The notes under the pieces were generated by a model. It saw only the letters and a program-made list of their open reading frames with translations. It searched no databases and was not told the DNA's origin. This document shows, in pieces, positions 1 to 11,574 of a DNA stretch of 64,000 bases; the first letter of the stretch is position 1; every line of letters begins with the position of its first letter. The DNA lies in contig OY821519.1 of NCBI GenBank assembly GCA_963682025.1, positions 144,078,429 through 144,142,428 on the forward strand, given 5' to 3'. Source of the DNA: Cordilura impudica. Its lineage: Eukaryota > Arthropoda > Insecta > Diptera > Scathophagidae. The position numbers were made by a program, and so were the translations under genes.

Positions 1-87
1 TCCAAAAAAAATACATAAAATTCAGAAAAATGCATGAAATCTTTATTTGAATCGATAGTACGGTCCATATAATTTAATGTTTGAAGA

Positions 88-620
88 TTATTTCATGCAA
101 ATGTGACTGCGCCTCAAATGGTCCATCCGCTTAGTCCAATTTTGGCATACTCTTTCCAACATTTCGGCCGGTATCTCACGAATAAATGCTTCAATGTTGT
201 GTTCCAATGCGCCTCTCAATAAGTCCATTGTTGCGCGTGCTGTGTGGCATGTGGCACCGTCTTGTTGAATCCACATGTCATGCAAGTCAAGCTCATGCAT
301 TTTGGGCAAAAAAAAGTTGGATGTCATCTCTCGGTAGCTCTCACCGTTCATAGTTACGTTACGTTTCGCATCATCTTTGAAGAAGTACTGTCCAATGATG
401 CCACCAGCCCATAAACCTCACCAAACTGTGACTTTTTCTGGATGCATTGGTAGCAATGGCTGATATTCACTCCAAAATCGACAATTCTGCTTATTTACGT
501 GGATCGATTAAACTGACCATAAAATGGAAGAAGCGCGCGATGAACTTTCTTAACAGAGCACGCAGTTTGATAATAAAATTCAATAACTTGCAAGCGTTGT
601 TCGTTTGTAAGACGATTCAT
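88..620 (-). pseudogene. Internally deleted mariner-like transposase
   Basis: Reading from 620 downwards the minus strand starts MNRLTNEQRLQVIEFYYQ, the N-terminus of insect mariner-type transposases, then hits a stop and jumps to CRFWSEYQP and HPEKVTVW. The open part (351-88) has WIQQDGATCHTAR with one catalytic Asp, then passes straight to EIPAEMLERV. The segment that should carry the third catalytic residue (around WPPRSCDLTPLD in relatives) is missing, as is most of the region before the first Asp. It cannot encode an active enzyme. Terminal repeats were not identified. Confidence 0.85.
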
Positions 621-926
621 GGTTAAATTATAGACCAAACTGAAGATGTTTGACAATGAAACAAATCACGAAACGTGCGTCAGCTGTTTAAACCAGTGTT
701 GCCAAAAAGATAATAGCTAAAAAATCACCCTTTATATATGTTTCTTAAAGCATTTTACGGTACCAATATTACAAAAATATTGTTAAACTTTTCACACAGC
801 TGTTTGTATTTTATATCTGCGTCACAGTCTGATACGAGTTGTCTGGTAACTTATAAATTTATGGTAAACCCAAATTGTTTAAACAGATCTGCACCGAACA
901 AAGTATTGCCATAATCAACATCTGTC
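621..926. other. Flank of the mariner remnant, no recognised feature
   Basis: AT-rich sequence between the mariner start codon and the first short-repeat copy. It may contain the mariner 5' terminal repeat, but I could not pair it with one at the window start. Confidence 0.3.
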
Positions 927-1180
927 CACACAGAAAACGGATTCATTGTGGCAACCGAATTTCGGTAGTCCCATACTATCATATTTTTCTGTTGTTATTA
1001 CTGAATTATATTTTCACAATTACGGTGCGAAGTATAAGGTAACAAATTTTTAAAATAAATTAGATTGTATGAATTGTAAAATTAAGTTCATACAATCGAA
1101 TTTAGATTTATTTATTAATTGTAACTGCCAGTTTTCGGTTTAGACTATTTTTAAAACGTAACTGCGGTAGATTTTGAACT
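927..1180 (+). mobile_element. Short interspersed element, family E copy 1
   Basis: Starts CACACAGAAAACGGATT and continues with CAACCGAATT, TAGTCCCATACTATCA and GTTATTACTGAATT. Related copies start at 10972 and 15216 and run in reverse from 59309. The right limit is approximate. No coding capacity; probably a MITE. Confidence 0.6.
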
Positions 1181-1238
1181 ATATAATACTCGCTTAATAT
1201 ATTACTTTATTTATTTCTTTTTCAATAGCAATTTAAAA

Positions 1239-1966
1239 ACAAGTAAGAAAATTATAGTCGTTCCAGACCGACTATACGATACCCTATACCATGGTTTAGA
1301 GACCTTATGGCTTCGGTCCAACTAATTGGATATAGAAAGTAAGCATAAACCAAATTTGACTTTCATTGTTCTTAATTTTTTTGGCTACAGATATGAAAAA
1401 GTTCATATCGGGTGCTACATTTATATGCGGACTAGGTCAAAAACTGGACCAATATTTTTTTTTTATAGATTTAAGTGAAGATCGGAAAGCAGCTCTATAT
1501 GGGGCCTGTGACTAAGAATTGCCCTATAGGGATTTAATTTGGACTACTGATTAATGGATATAATAAACACATACAAACCTAATTTGACAGAGATCTATGT
1601 GATAATTTGGATCTTATGGCAATTTATGTCGATTTCATAAGGGTCATTTGTATGGTTACTAGGTCTGAACATGGACCGAATTTCACTAATTCGAACAGGT
1701 TCATGCTATGGCCTATAAAAGCTTGTGTACCATATTTTATCAAAATATATTCATATTTGCGACCTGTAGTTGGATTACAATGTTTACATGGACACACAGA
1801 CGGACGGACGGACAGACGGACGGACGGACATCGCTAAATCGACCCAGAAATTGATTCTAAGTCGATCGGTATAATAAAAGATGGGTCTAGATCAAATAAA
1901 TTTGGTATTTACAAACAGCAGCACAAAGTCATTATACCCAAACCACATAGTGGTATAGGGTATAAT
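1239..1966 (+). mobile_element. Family A hairpin-ended element, copy A1
   Basis: One of eight copies here of a roughly 730-820 bp element. One end is ACAAGTAAGA followed by a hairpin (arms ATAGTCGGTCT in the better copies, degraded here); the other is a TATACCC...GGGTATA hairpin. Inside lie a GTCC/GTCT tetranucleotide run (here as CGGA/CAGA, 1795-1835) and the shared core. The layout recalls the mini-me/DINE-1 (Helentron-derived) repeats of Diptera. Short ORFs across it follow the repeat and are not genes. Confidence 0.85.
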
Positions 1967-1971
1967 AATCT

Positions 1972-2530
1972 CACTCATAAAAACAAAGTTTTTATTAAGA
2001 CTCTTTCTTTCCTTGTGTATATGAGTTTTGAATCTCTCCGTGACTCTGTGTGACTGTGCGTGACTATTTTAGATTTAATCGTTGGTCACAACAAGTCTAT
2101 GGACAAAGTTTCAGATAGATTGGATAAGGGAAATGGGGTTAAAATCACTCCGTGACTATGAGTGAATATTTTAAAATTAATTTTTGGTCACAACAAGTCT
2201 ATGGACAAAGTTTCAGATAGATTGGATAAGGAAAACTGGGGGTTGTAATGACTCCATTACAGTGCGTACCTATGCGTGACTGTGTGTGAGTATCTTAAAA
2301 TTAATCTTTGGCCACAACAAGCCCATCGACCCACTTTCAGGTCGATCGGATAAGGGAAATGGGTTTTAAAGCACTCCATGACTCCGCGTGAGTGTACGTG
2401 ACTACCCCAAAATTAAGCTATAGTCACAACAAGACTATGGATGAGGGGGAATGGGGTTCCCCCATGGCAGACTGAAAGAGAGTATGAGTTAAAAGAAAGA
2501 GTTAAAAAAAAAGAAAAGACACAAATTTTA
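1972..2530 (+). repeat. Family C tandem-array element, copy C1
   Basis: About four units of 105-120 bp, each with GTCACAACAAGTCTATGG, a GGATAAGGGAAATGGG block and a CTCCGTGACT/GCGTGACT block. The edges (ATAAAAACAAAGT, ACTCTTTCTTTCC and GAGTATGAGTTAAAAG) reappear in reverse at 29090-29765 around a five-unit array, so array and edges move or duplicate together. Confidence 0.8.
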
Positions 2531-2934
2531 CATGATGCAAAAAATTGCAATCTCAAAACTAATTTTAAATGCGTTATAACTTATAATTAAAAAATGCCAA
2601 GTAATATATAAAATATAACATATATATAAAATATAAAGTATATGGATATGCCTGTTGATGTACCAGTTTATTATCCCCATATACTAGCCGCAACTTTGCC
2701 TAAAAAAATGGTATTAAATTCACATTGATTTTAGTAATTTTTTTTTTTGTTATAAATTTCAATTAACAGTATTAATTTTATGACTAAACTATTGCCACTC
2801 TCTTTTCTGACAGTAAAGTCGCATTGATTTTTTTTTTTTTTATTCTATATAAACTGCAAGCATGTTTTATGTACCACTCGAAAGAGCGAAGAGTGTTACC
2901 TTATTTAAAAAATTGGGATTATTTTCTTCTTTTA
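2531..2934. other. Unassigned AT-rich sequence
   Basis: About 400 bp with poly-T runs and no ORF, paired repeat or recognisable element. Confidence 0.3.
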
Positions 2935-3080
2935 AGGCCCAGTTTTTGAGATGTCAGTTAAACCTAGTTTAGTTAATCGGAGAATTATTTTTTTCAGGCA
3001 TGTCCAAATTCATAAAGGAATTGATGAATAAATTCTGGGTTTAACAAAACTAGGTTTAACTGATATCTCAAAATCTGGAT
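2935..3080. mobile_element. Palindromic MITE, family D copy 1
   Basis: A 146-bp element with imperfect inverted ends (AGGCCCAGTTTTTGAGAT on the left; GATATCTCAAAATCTGGAT on the right). It matches the 145-bp copy at 18492-18636, which has clean target duplications. Here the duplication is no longer clear. Confidence 0.75.
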
Positions 3081-3508
3081 CTAAGACATTGCGTGAGAAT
3101 ATTGCCCATCAAGCTAATAATGGAGTAAAAGGCATTAGCTCTAATTTTTGCACTTTACACTTTTGGTCTTTGCAAGAGGTGCAAAACAAGATTGCATTTT
3201 ATTTAGAATAAATAAATAAACAAAAGAGCGGTTTTGTCCTCGTTTATTTAAACACAGATTGAGGATATATACATATAAGATCTATAAGAAATCTCTAAAT
3301 TGACAATCACGCATTTTCCTTTCGAGATTAAGTATTTTCATATATAGCTAATCTATATTTCTGTTTTTCATTTAAAATCCAAATGAATGTCCAAAGATAA
3401 TAAAATGTCGGGGTTTTCGTGACTAGTATTAAAAAAAGCAAATAATATAAAAACATTAAGTACGCGATTAAATTATGTGAGTCATTAAAAAATCTTCAAT
3501 AACAATTA
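3081..3508. other. Unassigned AT-rich sequence
   Basis: Between the family D MITE and the pogo-like left end. No coding or repeat signal recognised. Confidence 0.3.
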
Positions 3509-3833
3509 TAGTGGTTTCCGCTCAATATATCCCCGTATAATTAATTTACCCGCTTAATTGCTTTAAATAAAGCAATAAAAAATAATAATATAATGTACGT
3601 GGAAGAATTCCTGTTAAAATGAGTTCCGTCTAATTGCGTTACCCTTCTAATTGACTCCAAAATTAAAAACCCTTTTCGGAAATCACACACAAAACTGTGG
3701 GTTAATTCTTATTTGGAAATTTCCAGAAATGATAGTTGGTACGTTCAAAATAAAAGTGTATGGGAACTTCAAAAATCATGCTTTTATTTATTCTTCACGC
3801 GTTTAAAAAAATTTGTCAGAAGTTTTGTGCAAA

Positions 3834-4123
3834 ATGAGTGGAAGAAATTACACCAATTTAAACATTAAGCAAAAACTAATTGTTATTGCTGAAGTTAAAC
3901 AAATTGGAAAGGATGAACTATGCGCAAAATATAAGTATTCTAAGGCCACCATAAATAGAATTTTTTAAAATAAATACAGAATTGTAGAAAAGTCAAAGAC
4001 TTTTAAGTGGTCAACCAAAAGAGAGAGAGCCTGTGCATGCGCAAACATGTAGAAAACCCTTTCATTGTGGTTCAAACAAATGCGTGATTCTGGTGCCCTG
4101 ATTTCACGCAACTTGATTTTGAA
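3834..4123 (+). pseudogene. Pogo/Tigger transposase, N-terminal DNA-binding part
   Basis: Starts MSGRNYTNLNIKQKLIVI and continues with an AEVKQIGKDELCAKY helix and SKATINRIF, the CENP-B-type helix-turn-helix of pogo/Tigger transposases. A stop follows, then a second HTH-like stretch LSLWFKQMRDSGALISRNL. The reading is broken at 4124 by family B copy B1 and resumes beyond it at 8566. Confidence 0.75.
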
Positions 4124-4850
4124 ACAAGTAAGAGTGTTAAATTCGGCTATGCCGAATATTTGATACTCTCCACCTGGGTTTTACGTTTACATTAATATCT
4201 GGACTTCTTGCACTATTTGTAACAAATGTTTCTAAAATATTCGAATATGTAAACACTTTGATAAACTTATTACTGAATTATTACAACAAATGCTCCGAAT
4301 TTTCAGCATTTTGTAGAGGTGTCTACATATTTTAGGTCATAAATTGGCACAATGACACCCGATTTATCCCATTTTAAATACTAACCTTATCCAGATAATT
4401 ATACACAATACTAAGTTTAACCAGGTAAATGGTTTATTTTGTAATTTTCTTTTTAATTTAATTTTTTTAATATAAAGGTGCATTTTTTTTTTACAATCCT
4501 TTTCAATTTTCCAGACCTATTAGTATAGGGCACATTTGTGAGTCCGTTTTTATTGTATTAAATCTATCTTTGTGTCTTTAAATTAATTAAGATAATTAAG
4601 ATGAAAATATTTAACAAATAGTTTTTTTTTTTAGTTAATATCTGAACATTTTACTGATACAAGGCAAAGCTAAAACTGCCAAAAATTTCAGTCAAAACTA
4701 TTTTGAATGTATTTGTTAAATATCGCATAATTTTTTTCAATTTTAAACTTTAAAGTCTTTTTAAGTCTGGTAATAACTCTATAATATGAAGCAAGTAAAT
4801 ATGTGGATTCTTTAATAACAATGACAAGAAACATAATTAATTTTAGAAAA

Positions 4851-5070
4851 ATGTCCGATTCGTTTTTCGATGATGATGAAAACACATCAAGGAAATACTG
4901 AAAATAAAGATTTTGTTCCGTTAGTTGAGAGACGAGAAGCTAATGGATGGCTGGGACAGGTCAAATGTGACGACTATAAATGCGGATGCAAGGCTTTTGA
5001 AAATATATTAAAATGCGATAAATCAGATCTTAGTATACATGCTTATAACCACTGTTATAAAAAATCTTTT
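4851..5070 (+). pseudogene. BED-type zinc-finger ORF fragment inside B1
   Basis: Starts MSDSFFDDDENTSRKY, shifts frame near 4875, then reads LVERREANGWLGQVK and CDDYKCGCKAFENILK up to SDLSIHAYNH. The Cys-x-Cys and His-x3-His spacing resembles the BED finger found at the N-terminus of hAT transposases and related proteins. The related copy at 22738-22970 reads FKYRCKACEKIL, closer to the normal Cx2C. The hAT insertion begins right after it. Confidence 0.65.
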
Positions 5071-5078
5071 AAAACCAA

Positions 5079-6227
5079 CAGTATTGCCATAATTTGAAAT
5101 TGTAAAGATGCTAAATTCCAAAAAAAGATGCTTAAACGTACTGGAGTCTAAAAAAAAGATGCTAATTTTTTTTTTCAAATTTCATTACCTTTATATTGAA
5201 AAGTTATATACTTATTAATAAATTCTTTGGTTTTTAAATCGAAAAATTATTATAAAACATATGTTTCGATTTATATTTTTTAAATTTTATTTAAAATTAT
5301 TTTGGATTTCATCTGAAATTTTTTTTAACATCAAATTGAGTTTATTTTAAACTTAAATTAAATATTTTTAATTTTAGAGGGATTTTTTTTTTATTTAAAA
5401 TATAACAGAAATTACATTATCAAAAGATACGATTATATTAGAATAATTGGTTTATGGAATCTAACATTTCTGTGATGTCTTCATCTTCAAGTTCTTCTTG
5501 GCTCTGATATTTTTCTGACGATCGACTTTTATCAACGACATCGCTCGGTATATTGTAAGTGTGATAGCACCGACTTTTCAATTTCAATCCTTCTTTTATA
5601 CGTATTACAGAACATAACAACTCGGATTTTATACTGTTCGAAGTTTGCTTTTAACTAAAGCCATTAAACTAAACAACGTTCAACTTCGGCTTTTGAGAAA
5701 GACAAAACTAATATAGACAATACAAATATTGATAACTCCTTAAATGGATTTTCGCCAATAGAATTTTTTCTGTTTCAGATGATATAAATTTAAACTCTTC
5801 TAATATATTGGTTATCTGTTCTTTTACCCGATTTAATGTGTTTTGTTTTGAAAATTTTTGCATTTTTTTAATACAATAATATTTTTTGGCAATCAGTTTT
5901 CTACTTCATTAAAAACTGTTGTTGGTATTTACATTCTTCTATTTCAAAATGTTTTGTTATATTTGTTGAAAGAAGCGAGCAGAGCGGTAAAAGGAGTAGT
6001 ACACAAAATTACTGTACTACACTTTGAGAAATTAAATCATATCAACACCATTAAAATTATATATTCAAAAATAATGAAAAAAAATATCAAAAAATAGATG
6101 CTAAAAGCAATTTTTTATTAATAAAAGATTCTAAGTTAGCATATAGCATCTTTTGATAAATTTTGGATGCTAAACGACAAAAAAAGTTGCTAAATCTAGC
6201 AACTAAAAAGCTAAAACGGCAACACTG
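5079..6227 (-). mobile_element. hAT element with 8-bp target duplication, nested in B1
   Basis: Ends CAGTATTGCCATAATTT and (reverse complement) CAGTGTTGCCGTTTTAG are hAT-type termini. AAAACCAA occurs at 5071-5078 and again at 6228-6235 as an exact 8-bp duplication. The unoccupied site survives in B2 near 22957. The minus strand encodes degraded transposase C-terminus: PFKELSIFVLSILVL, AEVERCL, then after a frameshift IRIKEGLKLKSRCYH (5620-5438), the hAT dimerisation region. Confidence 0.9.
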
Positions 6228-8565
6228 AAAACCAAGAACAAATAATCTGTTTGAGTTATAACATCTCATTTGCAAGCCATTTTGAATTATACAGAATTGT
6301 AAATTTTTTTTTTTTATAATATCTATATGTTTTTTATATAATTCTTATGTAATTCTCATGATATTTTGGTCTTATTTTTTATATATTTTTTCTTTGTTTT
6401 TATGTTATTTTTACATAATTGAAATTGAAAATTAAAAATAAATTTTTAAAAAAGTAGTGTAGGGGAAAAAAGTGGGTGTAGGAAAAAAAGGGAATTTTTT
6501 TCATAAGCGTAGAGATTTCTGAAAAAATCTCCTGGCGTCACTAGTACCTATTAAAAACCAATGTAAAAATTCACAAGCCAACGCGACGTAGACTTGCTTT
6601 GTTCAAAAGCTTCCATAAGACGAATGAAATTGTTGCTTACTTTCCTCTTTGGTGAGTATTTTCGTTTTTGTTCGGCTGTATACATATAAGAAGCCGATTA
6701 GAGGTCGGTTTACTCGTGCTGCTATGCATATGTTTGTGTGTTAACAAAAATATACGATATCCCAGTCATCATTTCGAAGATTGTTTTAACAAAAATTACC
6801 TTACTGTGTCTTCTTTGAGCACTTTTGATGATTAAAAACTGATTAATCACATGCGCTATTACAAAAAGACTAGAAAATGATTTTTGCTTTCTCTTAAAAA
6901 GTGATTTATAGAAAAATTACATTAAATAAGACTCAAAAATGAGTCAAAACTGATCAGAATAGCGGATAAAAAGGACTCTCAAGAAGATTCGCGGGTAAGG
7001 TAATATTTAATCCCAACAAAAGAATATTTTGTGATCAGCAAAAGGGCGCATTTATGACTGTTTTAATAGCACATATGAGTCAAAAAGACTCTACATGATC
7101 ATTTATTGCATAAAATGCTTACTGGGATTTTATTCACTATCTGTAGAAACAGGTTTTTTAAGTAAAACAAATCTGCACACAATTTCAATTCTATTTCGTT
7201 CACAATGATACGATCAGTTTGTTTATTAGCTACCAGTAAAATAAGAAAATAGTATTATAATACAGCGTAATGATGAATTGTACTTCTCAATTAGTTTATT
7301 TTTAATGTGCCATAAGAAGTTCGGTTTGTGCTAATAAAAGCATGAATATATGTTTCCCAGGGCGAAGCTTCATCATTGCACTTTGATTGAGTTGAGCTCC
7401 GCGACTATTCATAATGTGAATAGCTCGTGTCTAAAATTTTTGGCAATTGGGAATGGCGTTTGTGTTAAGAAAAGCATAAATGCATGTTTCCCAGGGCAAG
7501 GCTCGATCATTGCACATTGATTGAGCTGAGCTTCGCGGTTCTTCTTAATGTGGATAACTCTTGAAACAAAATTTTGGGAATGGTGTTTGCCTCCGTTCCC
7601 GACATTAAATAACAAATTTTAAAAATTTATTGTAATTAACATCTTTTTTAACATCTGACAAAAAATAGTATTTTTCTAAACACCAATTTTTTTACAGGGT
7701 AAAAAAAGATGTTTTATACTACTTCTAAAAACCATACTATTTTTGCAACTCTAAAAATTTCAGAATTTTGTATAAATTAAATAAAATACCGATTTATTTT
7801 AATATGCGCTTATTATGGATAAACATATACAGAATATATGAATATTATTTATGGTATTTTGATATTGGCAACAGTAGTATGTATCAATTTGTAACATTTT
7901 GTGATGTTATAAAAATCGCAGAATATTGATATTGATTTTATATAGTTTCTTTTATTAATTAATTAAATTAAGTATTACACCAACAAATATTGATATTGAT
8001 GAATTTTTATATTATTAACACAACGACCACAAAAACAACATGCACAGCTATGACAAAATACAGAATTTAGGAAAACGATATAGGAAAACGTCATATTTTT
8101 TTACCTTTTCAGTTATTTCTCGGCAGCTATCAAACCTATTGTCATGATTTAAAAACAGAAGCCTTCTCATGATACTAGTGAATCATCCTTTCTAAAAACG
8201 AGCGCCCTACCTGTGCTATTGAGGGCGTTATCACAAGAACACACATTCAAATCATATTTTTTCAGGACTTTTTTTACTTCTTCGCTCAATTCTCGGGACC
8301 GTATCCACCGATTTCGACGATTTTAAACAGCAAACTTCTCAGGATGTCAGTGAATCATTTTTTGTACCAGCGAGTACCTTAGCTACTCGATTGAAGCCGT
8401 CATCGTGATTTCCACAGACGGACAGACGGACATCGCTATATCAACTTCGCTTGTTATAAGGATCACAAATATATATATTTTATGTGGTCCAAATTTTTTT
8501 TCTAATTATTACAAATGGAATGACAAACTTATATATACCCTCTGCACACTGGAGTGGAGGGTATA

Positions 8566-8950
8566 AAAAGCAAAGAAATTTGCTGCGGAAATAAAATTAG
8601 ATATCAATTTCAGTTCTGGTTGGCTTCATCCTTGGCACAAAGGAAAGCATAACACTAAGAAAAGTTCACGGAGAAGGTGCATTCTGCATATGTTTTCTTT
8701 TCCTCCGCCCATGCCAATTTAGAAGACGATATTATGGAACTCCGTATTGATGTTGAATTTGAAAATTACGTCCGCTGCGATAATAACTGCAATGCTGAGG
8801 AGATAACTGCAATGATAGGAGATAATCAAAGAAATCGACAAAGTGTTGCCTTCAGGGTCTTCCGAAGATGAAGAAAACGATGAAATTTTTAACAATCCTC
8901 ATTCAAATGAAGAAGCATTGACTTGCCTTAATGTCCTTCTTATCAAATAA
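8566..8950 (+). pseudogene. Pogo/Tigger transposase, resumed C-terminal pieces
   Basis: After the family B insertion the same protein continues with AKKFAAEIKLDINF and SSGWLHPWHKGKHNTKK, the end of the DNA-binding region (relatives have FTASNGWL). It then jumps to EIDKVLPSGSSEDEEND and SNEEALTCLNVLL, the acidic C-terminal tail seen in Tigger proteins. The central DDE domain is deleted, so the element is non-autonomous. Confidence 0.7.
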
Positions 8951-9034
8951 TCTTTTTTCAATTGAACTTAATATGGAAAAAATATTATCGAATACTGTCA
9001 CAAAACACAAATTCAGTTAGTGATGACAGATTTT

Positions 9035-9787
9035 TATACCCTGTGCCACTATGTGGTCAGGGTATAATGACTTTGTGCTGATGTTTGTAACTACAAAAAA
9101 CATTTGACCTAGACGCAATTTTTATTATACCGAGCGACTTAGAATCTCTTTGTGATTGTCTTTCAGAATCTCTTTCTGAGTCGATATAGCGATGTCCGTC
9201 TGTCCGTCCATTCGTCAGTCTGTGTGGCCATGTAAACCTTGAAATCAAACTACAGGTAGCAAGTATGAATATATTTTGGTATATAAGCTTCTGTCGGCTA
9301 TTGAAATTGGTGAAAATCGGTGCATGCTCAGACCTAGTCCCATACAAATGACCACTATGAAATCTTAAATTGTCATAAAAACAAATTATCTTTATTAATT
9401 AATCAGAAGTCCAAAATTAAACCTTATAGAACAATTCTTAGTCATAGCCCCTATATAAAGCTGCTTCCCAATCTTCACTTAAATCTATAAAAAAAACAAA
9501 AATATTGCACAGATTTTTCTCAAGTACGGTTTGTGTATGTTTTTGCAAAAAATAAGTGGTCTCACCAAATATGGTGAGGATCTGTCCATTTTTCGACCTA
9601 GTCCCCATATAAATATAGCATCCGTACTTTTTCATATTCAAAGAAGAAAAAAATAACAATGCCACTCAAATTTGGTTTATGCTTACTTTCTATATCCAAT
9701 TAGTTGAGCCTTAGAGATAGCGTCTCTAAACGCATTATGTAGGGTATCGTATAGTCAGTCTAGACCGACTATAATATTCTTACTTGT
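9035..9787 (-). mobile_element. Family A element, copy A2
   Basis: Reverse orientation. Left hairpin TATACCCTG...CAGGGTATA differs from other copies at both arms yet still pairs. A GTCC run lies at 9193-9208 and the right end is CTTACTTGT after a TCTAGA palindrome. Inserted in the 3' part of the pogo-like element. Confidence 0.85.
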
Positions 9788-10131
9788 TAAAACATAATTA
9801 GTTATGTGCAAATGCACATATTCTAGTATTTAACATACATATTTGATCTCGTTTTTTATGAAATTTATGATAATTTATTTTTTTTTAACCATTGTACATT
9901 GAACGTACCTGATTTGTTTTATATTTCTTTTTAATAAATTATTTGAACTTATATATACAATGTATACACAATGTATATTACACATGCATAATCACTTCAC
10001 TCTTTGCTTTATTGATCATGCTAATTAAACTGGTTTCTTTTAGTTGCGCCAGTGAATCAATTAACAGAGTATCGATTAAAATGCTACAAACATCATGTAT
10101 TTTAGGAAAATCAATTAAGCGGAAATTACTG

Positions 10132-10971
10132 TAAATGACTTCTTTCCACTTTGTTCCACGATTTGTTCACAGATATTTTTGCCCTTAATTTTTTCGAAAA
10201 TTTCTGTGGTGTTACTCCAATGCATACAGTATTTTACTTACAATAAAATTAAAACATAAAAAATCCTTTTTGAAGTTCTTTCAAATTTATTTTATTTTAG
10301 AAAAATTACATAATAAATTAAATATTCGGTTGTGTTTACCAATTCATTATATTTTGTTGGTGTATACAACAGAATATGATTCATACAGTTTCCTTTGAAT
10401 TAGAAATTGAAAAGCAATTTTAAAGTTTGTACTTCGATCGTTTTAACCGAAAAATAAATATAAATACAGATTTATTTTGCAGAATATTTACCAACAATCT
10501 ATTACAATATGTATATACATATATATATACATATATAAATATTTAACTTCATTTCATCAAATCAATTCAAACGTAATTGAGCCTCAGCTCCACTAGCGCT
10601 TTGTTGAGGCAAGTTGGCCAATAAACTTATTATTAATAAAATTAAGAAGTTAAAACTTTTTAAATGATAATTATTTCTTATACCAAAAAGGAAAAGATTA
10701 TTTCTTATACCAAAAGACACTCTTTTAATTTATTTTTAAATAAATAATGTTAAATATTCTTTTTGACCTTGCCATAAACTATTAAATGCCAGACTACCGA
10801 TATATTCTACTCTCTGTTCTGTAGCTTGCAAACAACATCATGAAACTCTAAAGTTTGAATTGTTTCTTGCATTGAAACCTTTTTGATTAACTAAAAAACA
10901 TACTATTAATAATTGCATTTTGTACATTCCATATATAGATAAAATATTTTGGCGACATCCCTACACACAGA
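10132..10971. other. Unassigned AT-rich sequence
   Basis: About 840 bp with TA-rich runs (10508-10545) and no ORF, motif or repeat copy I can assign. Confidence 0.3.
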
Positions 10972-11202
10972 AAACAGATTCATTGTGGCTACCGAATTTA
11001 TTACCAACCGAATTGCGATAATGCTAATAACCGATTTTCGGGTTCACGATGATTACAATTCTATTGCCTTAACAGTAAATATTTTATCATAATAGAAAAT
11101 TTACAGATGATATGAAATTTCTGTTGATACAATCGAAAATATAGTTATTCCACTTAAGAACAATTCGGTTGGCAAATATTTTTTTTGTGTGTACACACGG
11201 AA
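10972..11202 (+). mobile_element. Family E MITE copy 2, with terminal inverted repeats
   Basis: Left ACACACAGAAAACAGATT...CAACCGAATTG faces right CAATTCGGTTGGCA...TTTGTGTGTAC, giving an inverted-repeat element of about 231 bp. This copy shows best that family E is a TIR element. A further ACACACGGAAAAAGAATT at 11205 may begin an abutting copy. Confidence 0.6.
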
Positions 11203-11574
11203 AAAGAATTAGTCGTGTATTTCTTTTAAAATAAAGTACCTTCGATAGCAAATTCAGTTCAGACTACCCTCCAATCCCTTTAAACAAATTAATGAAACTA
11301 ATTCAGTTGACGCAATTATATTATAATAAGTATAAAATGCTTCATTCCTATATATTGGGGATTACAACAACTAATTCGATTAGTACAACATATTTTAAGC
11401 CGAAAATGTAGAATCAGATATTGTGAAAAATTGTTGGTTAATATAATAAAATTAATTCTGAATTTTGGATCATTTTTCTGTTATAGCATACGAACTACAA
11501 TCTTTTAGCCTGCAAATCAAATTATGTTATCAATACCAAATCAGATAATGGGAAAAAAATTTCAAAAATTACAA

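Larger units (their letters stand above)
4124..8565 (+). mobile_element. Family B hairpin-ended element, copy B1
   Basis: Starts ACAAGTAAGAGTGTTAAATT with hairpin ATTCGGCtatGCCGAAT and ends with hairpin TATACCCTC...GAGGGTATA; a short GGACA/GGACG run lies near 8415. It matches B2 (21566-25977) along most of its length. Inside are a BED-finger gene fragment, a hAT insertion and a two-unit direct repeat (about 7357-7600) present in both copies. It interrupts the pogo-like transposase in frame. Confidence 0.8.
3509..10131 (+). mobile_element. Pogo/Tigger-like DNA transposon carrying nested insertions
   Basis: The left end TAGTGGTTTCCGCTCAAT and the reverse complement of the right end, CAGTAATTTCCGCTTAAT, pair as terminal inverted repeats, flanked by TA on both sides (3507-3508, 10132-10133). 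They resemble the pogo terminus. Transposase pieces lie at 3834-4123 and 8566-8950 on the same strand. The span is enlarged by family B copy B1 (4124-8565, itself holding a hAT element) and family A copy A2 (9035-9787). Confidence 0.8.

Noticed and set aside
1795..1840. Runs of CGGA/GTCC as a possible CRISPR-like or regulatory array
   Set aside because: They are short tetranucleotide microsatellites inside family A elements in a eukaryotic sequence.
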